A stretch of DNA of 60,000 nt from Takakia lepidozioides (Eukaryota > Streptophyta > Takakiopsida > Takakiales > Takakiaceae): positions 32,657,053 to 32,717,052 of the forward strand of contig CM060732.1 in assembly GCA_030704615.1 (NCBI GenBank), read 5' to 3'. A model generated the notes under the pieces. It saw only the letters and a program-made list of their open reading frames with translations, did no database searches and had not been told where the DNA came from. The position numbers and the translations under genes are program-made. This document shows positions 12,311 to 20,900 of the stretch, in pieces. How positions within the stretch are numbered: the first letter of the stretch is position 1; every line of letters begins with the position of its first letter.

Positions 12311-12330
12311 GTAACTCTGTGACAAGCCGA

Positions 12331-13082
12331 TCATCTGGCTGTGATGGCTGTGATACTGAAGTAACTTAACTTCCTCTTCCCTCTTGAAGGTCCCGCTTCC
12401 AATAATAGCAGTTCTTTGTGCTGCTGTGCCCCTTCCTGCACAAGAGCTTGGGAAACATTATCATGCGGTTTCCGTGAAGCCAGTGGATCCGCCACTACAG
12501 TCTTTCTTCGCCTCGGTCTCTTAGTCTGGGGTTGCCCTGCCAGTCCACCCTCACTGTGTGAAGAGCCTTGCTCTTCCATTGCAGTGGTTTCAATCTCAAA
12601 CACTCCCATCTCCTTTCTTTCTCGAGCATCAAGTATGCCAGAATCAAGAATTATTTGAGCAATGATTGGCCAGACACTATGATAGGAGACTTTGCGGCAG
12701 TGCCCTGTAATCTTTTCATCTCCTCTACCAGTGCGTTGTACATTATGTCCGCCCATTCTACCTCTTCTCCTCTCAGGGCTTTGAGTATTTTCTCTGTGAA
12801 TGATCTGCTCAAATACTGTTGGTTCTGTTTCATGGCAAACAGAACGTTCAATACCTGGCCTACCTCCTTTAGCCCTGGATACACGGCCTTGGTACAAGCA
12901 TAACCCTGAGTTTTAAAGAAACTCTCTTCTTGGAATAAGTCCCCTATTTGCAGTCTTGCCCTGTGCTCCTCCACATGCACCTGACCTGCTGGCAATTGAA
13001 ACAATTGCTGTAGGTATAGGGGAGTAATTTCTAATTCAACTCCCTTCACCATTGTTGCTCCCGTCCTAGGCTCAAAGTTCAA
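12331..13082 (-). pseudogene. Retroelement-associated extra ORF, frameshifted
   Basis: Two overlapping - strand frames (12651-13082, then 12331-12897) follow the integrase of the Gypsy element in the same orientation. The first contains LEITPLYLQQLFQLP and, about 80 residues on, EVEWADIMYNALVEEM. This pattern resembles the putative plant transposon protein domain carried by Athila-like elements. The second is charged, with a KRPRRRK basic cluster that may be a nuclear localisation signal. A frame change around 12650-12900 breaks it. Family assignment is tentative. Confidence 0.45.
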
Positions 13083-13089
13083 GCAAGAA

Positions 13090-13830
13090 TTGTAACATGT
13101 ACTGTCTATGGTGCAATGTCCAATCTTTGCTTTGCAATCCTTCCAATCGCAGCTCCTTCAGTAATTTTCCCGCCTGTGGAGTAGCAATCGTTGTTTCTGC
13201 AGGATTGTGTGCTCTTCACCCTAATTTCTTCCATTCTCTCACTCTCTTCATTCTAGACCCACAGAAAGGTTTTGGCTGTAACAATTGAAGAAATGCTGCA
13301 GGGCACAAAGCATAAACGTATGGTTGCCACAAAAAGCTATGGGTAATTTCTTGTAAGCCTGCGGGGCTTGTAAGCATCGATTAAGAGAAAAGATTCGCTC
13401 TATTCTTCCGTCCCTATGCCACTGCGTAAGTAATATTGCGAGCGTATAGTTTGTAGTTCCTCCATAGCTTCAAAGCTATAGCATTGATGGTTTGTCCCGT
13501 CGAGACGCCCGTTACTTAGAACGACGCCGACTCTTGCGCTTAAATTCCCTCCAATTTCTTGATCCATTTTCTGGCTTTCGATTGCTGTAACCGCTTGTGA
13601 CTGGATTTTAAATTTAATTTTCTTTAGTGGACTTTCCCTCCTGGACTATCCACTAGGATAACACATGTGACAAGAATTTCGCTTTTCTGTACTTGCCGTT
13701 TGTTCTGTTGCCTTTTTTCCGTATTCATTAAGGGGCCCGCCATTCATCCGAATTGACGTGCTAAGTAGGTATTTGAGGCCATTCTTGTCCTCTTTCTTGA
13801 TGACACCTGTTCTTGCACTTCCTTCTCAGC
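13090..13830. other. Non-coding part of the Gypsy region
   Basis: No domain-bearing frame. It lies between the extra ORF and the second CACAGCC tract. It may be spacer of the element; no tRNA-complementary primer site or polypurine tract could be assigned. Confidence 0.4.
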
Positions 13831-13959
13831 TGTGTGTCACGCCCTAACTTCCACGTGTCCCTTTCTAAACTGGCTTCCGTCCTTTCTTCCGCCGGCCATT
13901 TCCCTGAAGTTATCCTGTGTCCATCTGTCACTGATTCTATGGATTGTGTAACCCAGTAG

Positions 13960-14190
13960 GCTGTGTGTTGAGCTGTGACAGCTTATGTCATATTGTGGTA
14001 CGTGTGTACGCTGTGATAGGCTGTGTTGCACTGTGGTAAGCTGTGATAGGTTGTGACACGCTGTGGTAGGTTGTGATAGGCTGTATTGCGCCGTGCTGGG
14101 CTGTGATTGATAGGCGTGTCGCGCCGCGTGATGGGCTTGATAGTGCGCCTTGATGGGGCTGTGATAGGCTGGTTGCGCGCTTGTTCTGCC
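13960..14190. repeat. CACAGCC-type degenerate minisatellite, tract 2
   Basis: The + strand shows repeated GCTGTGATAGG-like and GCTGTGGTAGG-like units about 10 bp long, decaying into GC-rich variants toward 14190. The - strand frame through it extends the integrase C-terminal frame as Gln-Pro-Ile-Thr/Tyr-His-Ser repeats. It is the same class as tract 1. Confidence 0.8.
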
Positions 14191-14545
14191 CGCCCTGGTC
14201 ATATATGCTTGGCCTAGCGACAAGTGCTCCATACTCCGTTGGTATCACTGGTGCAGCCCGTGACTGATTTTGCGTTTCAACATGCAATTCATGCTGCAAT
14301 GGTTTGTCATGGATACCACTGTACCCCTTCAAACTTATTGGCATTGACTCTTCCCAGCATCTCTTTGTTAATGGTTTGTAACATGGCAGTGTTGTTATCA
14401 TACATCTTCTGTATGACATAAGGTTCTTTCCATGGTGATTTAAGATTAGAAGCTTTAATCTTTCCCTTCTTCGCAACCAGAGAACCAAATCTCCCGTCTT
14501 AAAAGTCTTTATCTTGCCTTCATCAAACTGTTCCTTTCTCTTCAT
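13988..14545 (-). pseudogene. Gypsy integrase C-terminal region running into repeats
   Basis: The frame starts with KRKEQFDEGKIKTFKTGDLVL, the usual integrase C-terminal motif before the variable tail. After about 70 residues it enters low-complexity sequence encoded by the CACAGCC minisatellite. The 151-bp tandem duplication lies just upstream and separates this part from the integrase core. No chromodomain is visible. Confidence 0.7.
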
Positions 14546-14549
14546 CTAC

Positions 14550-14851
14550 ATTCTGGTCATGTTATCAGCTGCATCAGCACGTACTTCTTCCACATGGTAT
14601 AATTCATGTTTCCTGACCTAATTGAATCTTGCAATTCCATTCTCTTTCCCCATTCCGTTCTCATGGTAGGTAACAGGAATTCCACTGGACATTCTGGTCA
14701 TGTTATCAGCTGCATCAGCACGTACTTTCTTCCACATGGTATAATTCATCGTTTCCTGACCTTAATTGAATCTTGCAATTCCATTCTCTTTTCCCCATTC
14801 CGTTCTCATGGTAGGTAACAGGAATTCCACTGGAAGTAAAGCTTCCATACC
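14550..14851. repeat. 151-bp tandem duplication inside the integrase gene
   Basis: The sequence starting ATTCTGGTCA at 14550 recurs at 14701. The copies differ by single-base indels in short homopolymers and by few substitutions. The duplication interrupts the integrase frame. One-base differences in runs could be real decay or sequencing error. Confidence 0.9.
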
Positions 14852-14959
14852 ATAAAACTAATTGAATGGGTGTATACTTAGTGGTGACTTTATATGAAGT
14901 CTTGTATGACCACAAAGCTGTCAGCAGCTTTGTATCCCAATCCGTTCTGTTTGCATTGA

Positions 14960-15520
14960 CTATCTTAGCCAAGATAGTACATTAGTATTTTGTTGGTAGC
15001 CTCTTGCCTGTCCATTACCCTGTGGATAATATGTTGTACTTTTCCCATGCACAATCATGAACTCTTTAGTCAATAATTCAATGGTCTCATTAATGAAGTG
15101 ACTTCCCTGATCACTGATAAATTCCAAGGGACAGCCAAATTGTGTAAGTATGTTCTCATACAGGAACCTTGCTGTGGACTTGGCTGTGTTGTCCCTCAAA
15201 GCTTCTAACCACCCACTTCGTAGTATAATCAGTGGCTTAATTATGTACCTATTCTGTGTATTCTTTGCTGGTGGGTTAATTGGTCCAACAAAGTCTAGTC
15301 CCCATTTCTGAAAGGATGCAAGGCCATCTTTCCAGATCTCTGCAAAGGTCCTAGCCTCTGACATTTCATCACAACTCTGACAATACTTGTGTACATCTTT
15401 GAACCAAAGTAGGCCACCAGTAACCTTGCATGTAGTAATCTTCCTGCTTGGTAGTCTCTTCTCCAAAATGACCTCCTGCCACTCCTTTATGAACTTCCTC
15501 CAAAACTTTATTAACTTCAT
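14960..15520 (-). pseudogene. Gypsy integrase core
   Basis: The frame contains a CQSCDEMSEA segment, the CC half of the HHCC zinc-binding domain. A first catalytic Asp lies in WGLDFVGPI and a second in ISDQGSHF. The third carboxylate should follow about 35 residues later; the matching place reads GNGQARGYQ, so the usual Glu (as in GQAE/GLTE) seems lost. The enzyme would insert element cDNA into the genome. With the catalytic Glu missing and the C-terminus split by a duplication, it is non-functional. Confidence 0.8.
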
Positions 15521-15556
15521 GGTGGTATAAGCATCGCTTCAGCACTCCATCTGGTC

Positions 15557-17284
15557 CTAGTTATACATTCTCCTCCCTACCATAGTGTAAGGTAGAGCCT
15601 TGATAGCAATTTCTCTTCTCTGCTCCTTTCCATAACTTGGTGGGCACTGACCATGAGCATGGTAGTATCTGATTGACCACTGCCAATCTAACCAATCATC
15701 TGCACTTCCCTGCACCTCCACTGCAAATAGACTCGCATCTGGTAATTGATCATCTACTCCCGTGGCTGGTTCTCCTGTTGATAACCGTGACAAGTGATCC
15801 GCCACAAGATGCAGCCTCCCAGGCTTGTAAACAACCTCGAACTCAAACTCGTGCAAGATTATCAACCATCTTGCTATTCTTCCGCTTATCAGAGGTTTGT
15901 TTACCAAGTATATCAGAGCCTGGTGATCCACATAGAACATAAACTTCTTGCCCAACAGGTAATGCCTGAATTTCTTCACTGCATAGATCATTGCCAATGT
16001 TTCTCTTTCCGTTGTGCTATAATTTCTTTCGGCATTGTTCATCAATCGGCTAGCATAGTACACATGTGAATCTATCATTCCTGTAACATTTTGGGCTAAC
16101 ACTGCTCCTAGTGCTTCTCCAGAAGCATCACAGTGAACATGAAATATTTCCTGCCAGTGAGGATTAATCAGCACAGGTGTAGTTGTTACTGACAATGTAA
16201 GTTCCTCAAAAACCTGTTGACATTCAGGTGTCCATGCAAACACAACATCTTTCTTCAGAAGTTTGCTCAATGGTGCTGCTATCTGTGCATACCGTCTGAC
16301 AAATCTTCTGTAATAGCTGGTTTGTCCAAGGAATCTCTTTAGACTCTTAAAATTCACTGGTGGTGGAGAGGCTTTAATGGCCTCTGTCTTTCTGGGATCC
16401 ACAAGAAGTCCCCTCTTACACACAATGTGTCCCAGAAGCACGCCTGAGTTCACACAGAAAGTACATTTCTCTGGATTCAGGCCCAGACCTCTCATCCTGC
16501 ATCTGGCCAGACATAACTCCAATTTATGCAAGTGCTCATTCTTAGAGCTGTACACACTGAAATCATCCAAGAACACCTGCATGAAATCATCCAGATACTC
16601 ATGAAAATATTCATTCATCACTCTCTGAAAGGTTGCTGGTGCATTACAAAGTCCAAAGGGCATGACTTTGTATGCATAAGCACCCCAGTCTGTGATGAAA
16701 GCTGTTTTTCCTTGGTCTTCTTCTGCCACTTGCACTTGATTATAACCACTGAAGCCATCCATGAATGAGTACATCTCATGGCCTGCCACAGTGTCCAATA
16801 CTGCTTCTGTGAATGACAAAGGGAAATGATCTTTCTTCGTACAAGCATTCAGCTTCTTGTAGTTCACACAAACTCTTAGTTTACCATTCTTCTTAGGAAC
16901 TATCACAATGGGTGACAACCAAGTTGTATACTCTATTGGGTATATAAACTTAGCCTCAGCCAACTTCTTGATCTCTTCTCCAACCTTCTGTGCGTAGTTG
17001 GGATTCATTCTGTACCTTGCCTGCTTGATTGGTACTGACCCTGGTTCCAGTTCAATCTTATGTTGACAGATTTCAGGTGGTATCCCTTTTAGATCCTCAT
17101 AGTTCCAAGCAAATACATCTCTGTATTTGATGAACAAACTCTTAGCTTCTTCAAAGAATTCTGGCTCCAAATCAGCTCCTACCTTCACCATCCTTGGTTC
17201 CTCTTTAGTTCCCACATTTACTTCCCTCACCTGCTCATCAGCTGTGATTGTCCAACCAGTCACCACTTCATCCTGTAAACTCAC
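15557..17284 (-). CDS. Gypsy reverse transcriptase-RNase H, intact 575-codon frame
   Basis: A long uninterrupted frame covers the RT fingers and palm: a YPIEYTTWLSPIVIVPKKNG segment, the MDGFSGYNQV box with the first Asp, MPFGLCNAPATFQR, and FLDDFSVY in place of the canonical YMDD/FMDD box. It ends with an RNase H that has DASGEALGAVL, the ERETLAMIYAVKKFRHYL segment and DHQAL. A short tether reading GRLHLVADHLSRL closes RNase H. The frame is open, unlike its neighbours, but flanking protease and integrase are out of frame, so it is part of a defective element. Composition matches the rest of the element. Confidence 0.9.
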   Translation of the reverse strand: MSLQDEVVTGWTITADEQVREVNVGTKEEPRMVKVGADLEPEFFEEAKSLFIKYRDVFAWNYEDLKGIPPEICQHKIELEPGSVPIKQARYRMNPNYAQKVGEEIKKLAEAKFIYPIEYTTWLSPIVIVPKKNGKLRVCVNYKKLNACTKKDHFPLSFTEAVLDTVAGHEMYSFMDGFSGYNQVQVAEEDQGKTAFITDWGAYAYKVMPFGLCNAPATFQRVMNEYFHEYLDDFMQVFLDDFSVYSSKNEHLHKLELCLARCRMRGLGLNPEKCTFCVNSGVLLGHIVCKRGLLVDPRKTEAIKASPPPVNFKSLKRFLGQTSYYRRFVRRYAQIAAPLSKLLKKDVVFAWTPECQQVFEELTLSVTTTPVLINPHWQEIFHVHCDASGEALGAVLAQNVTGMIDSHVYYASRLMNNAERNYSTTERETLAMIYAVKKFRHYLLGKKFMFYVDHQALIYLVNKPLISGRIARWLIILHEFEFEVVYKPGRLHLVADHLSRLSTGEPATGVDDQLPDASLFAVEVQGSADDWLDWQWSIRYYHAHGQCPPSYGKEQRREIAIKALPYTMVGRRMYN

Positions 17285-17439
17285 AGTGCTGGTTCCTCTA
17301 GGATTTCCATTTCTCCTTCTTTTTCTTCATAGAAATGTGATGGGTAACTGTTGGCTTCCTCTTCAATTGGTGTTGCTGACACTACACCACAGCAGATACC
17401 TCTTAAACAACTTAGGCTTTCCAGCCGCATCTCTGCAAC

Positions 17440-17727
17440 CTACTCCCACTCTGGGTGTGCAGCAAACAGGGTAGCTTCCTGCTCCTCATCCAGTCCTCCT
17501 CTCCAGTCATACTCTCTGACCCCTCGAGGTCTTCTCGTAGCAGGTAATCTACTAGATTTCTTTGTGGTAATTTGTATCTCGTGCATCCCATTATGCACGG
17601 TTAGTAACTGAGAATTCCAGTCATGGAATACCCTGGCCTGTTTCAGCCACGGACGTCCCAATAATAAGGAGTAAGCCTCCATGACTTCATCCATTTTCAA
17701 CACAGTTACTGTGATCATAAATATCAT
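17440..17727 (-). pseudogene. Gypsy protease-RT linker fragment
   Basis: The short frame reads ...SLLLGRPWLKQARVFHDWNSQLLTVHNG..., the conserved segment just after the retropepsin in plant Gypsy pol. It sits between protease and RT in the right order but is out of frame with both (stops near 17285-17440 and 17728-17736). It documents frame decay of pol. Confidence 0.75.
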
Positions 17728-17736
17728 CTTCTGTAT

Positions 17737-18138
17737 CTATATCTTAACTCCTCTTATTAATCCCAATGGCTGTACACTTCTTTGATCTGCCATTGTTACT
17801 GTAAATGGGGCTGGTTTCATGTTACTTAGACCAAGCTTCTTTCTTAATTGGTCTGTCATGGTATTTACTCCAGAGCCCCCATCTATCAGTACATCAGTTA
17901 GTTCTGTGCTTCCAATTCTCAATTGGATTACTGGCATAGAATCATCAAAGTCCATGACTATTTCTCGCCCTTCCGGCTTCACATTATAACTGGTCACCTT
18001 GTTGTTCAGGTCTGTGTTTCCTGTCTCCTGGGCAATTCGATTGATTGCTTGATACAGCCTGTGTCTACAATAAGGTGCCACAGCCAATAGCTGTCCAATG
18101 GTAATCTCTGCTTTGGTCTGGCATATTACTTCAGCCAA
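17737..18138 (-). pseudogene. Gypsy aspartic protease (retropepsin)
   Basis: This 133-codon frame contains VLIDGGSGVNTM, the catalytic Asp motif of Athila/Tat-type retropepsins, preceded by the beta-strand VIQLRIG. The second ILG-like motif falls in the next fragment (LLLGRPW). The enzyme would mature the Gag-Pol polyprotein. It is cut off from RT by stops. Confidence 0.8.
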
Positions 18139-18144
18139 AGTCCC

Positions 18145-18453
18145 TTAATTACTTTGCATGTCTGCATCTTCTTTCTTCCTTTCATCCTCACTCACTTCTT
18201 CTTCTCCATCAGAGTCAGAGGAATCTGCCACAGGAATATCAGTACTCTTCTGCATTTCCCTTATGGTATCTGCCACTTCCTTGTGCAGTTCCTTCTCATC
18301 TCTCCAAGCCTCATGATCTTCAGGCATATCACTGCCACCTTCATTATCATCATCTTCCTCAACTACTGGAGGTATTAGTTTGGCTTTGCTTCTTGTTACT
18401 ATCATTGTACTTACTTCTGGTACAACACATGGCCTAACCATGTGAGCTGCCAC
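18145..18453 (-). pseudogene. Acidic linker upstream of Gypsy protease
   Basis: This 102-codon frame is very acidic (Glu/Asp clusters), without a zinc knuckle. It lies directly before the protease, where the C-terminal part of gag or a gag-pol linker would be. It ends at the junction with a GC-rich segment (18450-18500), beyond which orientation and content change. Confidence 0.5.
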
Positions 18454-18538
18454 CCCTGGGCCCTCGGAGGGGGCAGGCTTCGCTCTTCAGCGAGCCCCCT
18501 CTATACATGCAGGTGCTTCTACTTCAGCAAGTTCTCGA

Positions 18539-18945
18539 GTGCCACCACCCAACGCTGATTTATGGCCAACAAAACAAAATGGGAGGCTGGTTCGTCATTT
18601 CTTTCCGACTGTCGAACACTTCGGCAAGGTGGAATCCACTCGAATGCTTCAAGGTCGTGTTACAGACACTACGGAAGTTTCACATCCCGAGTATGGACGA
18701 ATCTACACTATGATGACCTCCACATCCGCTATGCATGACCGATTGTACGACATCACAGTTTCAAATTTCCCCAACTGCACCTGTCCTGATTTTGTTGGCA
18801 TGCTTACAACAAGTTTGGGAAAGACAAGAAAATTTATACCTTGCAAGAATCTGTATTTTATCTTCTTGAACAGAATGGTTTGTGATCCCAAACGCGACAT
18901 CTTCATTCACCAGGCCACCATGAGTTTCAACGAGGTGAATACACT
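18539..18945 (+). pseudogene. SWIM-type zinc finger relic
   Basis: The frame contains FPNCTCPDFVGM, then about 14 residues later FIPCKNLYFIF. This fits the SWIM pattern C-x-C-x(n)-C-x-H, as found in transposase-derived plant proteins, except that the final His is replaced by Asn (CKN), so zinc binding is probably lost. The frame continues without a stop into Gypsy RNase H sequence at about 18945, giving a chimaeric ORF (18539-19000). Whether this came from an insertion or a deletion cannot be told. Confidence 0.55.
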
Positions 18946-19360
18946 TATGCAGCGGGATAGGAGCCTTGTAGTTATCTTTGGAGTCAAATATTTTAGGTAG
19001 TATTTACATGGTTGTCATTTTACCATTGAAACTGATCATTTACCTTTGAAAGCCTTGCTAACTCCTTGTGAACTCACTCGCAGATTAGCTCGGTGGGCTC
19101 TAATACTGCAAGGCTATGACTTCACCATCTCCTACAAGCGTGGGAATGATAATGTTAATGGAGATGCTTTGACTCGAGGCGAACCCAAAATCCCTGAACC
19201 TTACACTACCTTAAATGACCTGGTCCCTCATGCTGCACGCTCTACACCATCTGCTGTGCCTGTTTTGGATCCCTTTGCCTTGTGTCATTTGCTGGACTAT
19301 CCTTATGTTCCTCCAGATCTGCTTGACACTTGGGATCTATTTCAGTTTGATGTTGGTTGA
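18946..19360 (+). pseudogene. Gypsy RNase H C-terminal fragment
   Basis: The segment SLVVIFGVKYFR, a stop, then YLHGCHFTIETDHLPLK and an RRLARWALILQGYDF segment match the last third of Gypsy RNase H, including the TDH catalytic Asp. It ends with the GNDNVNGDALTR tether. The in-frame TAG near 18999 and the missing N-terminal half show it is dead. Confidence 0.8.
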
Positions 19361-19583
19361 CTTTTCTTTGGTATTGGCATGAATTCTAGTATGACATCCT
19401 GCAGAAGGGTCTGGTACTTTCCCTTACCTTAGAACTGTTTATCTTGTCTTGCGCCTGCCTTGGTTTGTATCTCGACCAAGGGACTGAGTTGTGCCCTACA
19501 ACCTGCTTGCCTCATCATAGGCAGCCAACTGAAAATGAAGTCAGGGTCACGAAAGGAAGAGAACGGGGGCTGCCACTTTCTTT

Positions 19584-20720
19584 TTGCCTGCACTAACCTG
19601 TTGTTGTGTGACCATGAGTGATGTAGGCATGGATGATCCATTATACGATGCTCTTCTCCATAGGTGCAAAACCGGCACCCACCTTAGTGACATATCCAAG
19701 CTGCTCATGAGGCAAATCAACTATCACTTACCTAGCCACCGGGAAAGTGAAGGCAGATTGTTCATAGTCACTGCTTTGGAAGGTACCTCTGCTGTGGAAT
19801 TCCCTTCTAGGTCCGCTGTCCGTGCTTTACTCGAATTATACCATGCTTCTACTTATGTTGGCGGCCATTTGGGGGTTGCTAAAACTGTTAAGAGTTTACA
19901 GGAGCAGTATCACTGGAAAGGCGTAGTTAAAGATGTCTCAGCTTTCATTGCAAGATGTGTGCTCTGTCATGCTAAAACCATCCTACCTAGGACCGAAGCT
20001 CCTTTACCTTTGCAGCCAATCCCGGTGACTGAATCATTTGCCAGGGTTGGCTTAGATCTAGTCGGACCCCTTAAATCCATGTCTAAGAGCCATGCATACC
20101 TTGCGGTTGCTACGGACTACCTGACAAAATGGGTTGAGCTCCGACCTCTGGTTGCTAAGGATAGTGATGAAGTGGTGCAGTTCTTATTTGATAAGGTGAT
20201 ACTTCGTCATGGTTGCCCTCTTGAAATCCTCACGGATCAAGGTACAAAGTTCTGCAACCAACTTATGGAGATTGTCTTGTTTAATCTCAACACTAAGCAT
20301 GCCGTTACTGCTCCCTACAATCCCTAATGCAATGGTTTGACAGAACGATTTAACAAAACTATATGCCAGATGCTCGAGAAGAATGGAACACTCATTGATG
20401 AATGGGATATTGCCGTGCCTATTCTGCTCTTTGCCTATAGGAATTCTATCCATGCCAGTACCAAAATCTCACATTTTGAACTTTTGTATGGTAGGAAATG
20501 TAGAACTCCTTTGCATATCTCCTGGCTGCAGGTATCCGCTACTGAGCCTGAGAATTGGGAAGTCTTTTTGCTTTCCATGGATGCTAAACAATGTAGTTTG
20601 CGTGAAACAACAAAATCTAACATTGTGTTTGCCCAAACTGCTCAGGCCAAGAATTACAACAGACGTGTTGTGTATTCTGAGTCCTTCAAGGTAGGCCAGT
20701 CTGTTTGTGTCAGGCTTTAG
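19584..20720 (+). pseudogene. Gypsy integrase with nonsense mutation
   Basis: HHCC domain: YHASTYVGGHLG followed by CVLCHAK. Catalytic core: Asp in VGLDLVGPL, Asp in LTDQGTKF, and Glu in GLTERFN. Between the second Asp and the Glu, a TAA at about 20326 replaces the residue usually Gln in the YNPQCNG motif, consistent with a C-to-T change of CAA. After the stop the frame continues for 127 codons through the end of the core. Apart from this stop, the three catalytic residues are kept. Confidence 0.85.
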
Positions 20721-20900
20721 CCTGGTAAGCAGATATCTAAGGCCAAACGTAGAATTGATGGCCCTTACCTTATCTCTGATATTCTTCCTGGCAGGTAGTA
20801 TGTCTTGCTCCCCCAACATGCTTCTACTCCTCACTTAGCTAGCTCCATTCATGTTTCATTGCTTGTTCCATGCACTCTTACTTTTGATCTAACCTGTTTG

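Larger units (their letters stand above)
12331..18453 (-). mobile_element. Ty3/Gypsy retrotransposon, Athila/Tat-like, 5'-truncated
   Basis: The - strand carries a linker (18145-18453), protease (17737-18138), RT-RNase H (15557-17284) and integrase (14960-15520, with a C-terminal part at 13988-14545). This is the PR-RT-RH-IN order of Ty3/Gypsy. An extra ORF follows. RT motifs such as MPFGLCNAPATFQR and FLDDFSVY, and the protease motif IDGGSGVN, point to the Athila/Tat group and not to chromoviruses. No gag is found upstream: the element stops at about 18453, where unrelated SWIM/Gypsy sequence of opposite orientation begins. I could not identify LTRs. Frame breaks between and within domains show it is inactive. 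Confidence 0.85.
18946..20900 (+). mobile_element. Second Ty3/Gypsy retrotransposon fragment
   Basis: On the + strand, opposite to the first element, lie the RNase H C-terminus, the integrase (19584-20720) and the post-integrase tail (to about 20900). RT, protease and gag are missing because the 5' side is cut at the SWIM junction. The sequence differs from element 1, so it is another family. The post-integrase tail still shows a DGPYLISDILPG-like segment. LTRs could not be delimited; a TATATAAG motif at about 21475 could belong to one. Confidence 0.8.
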
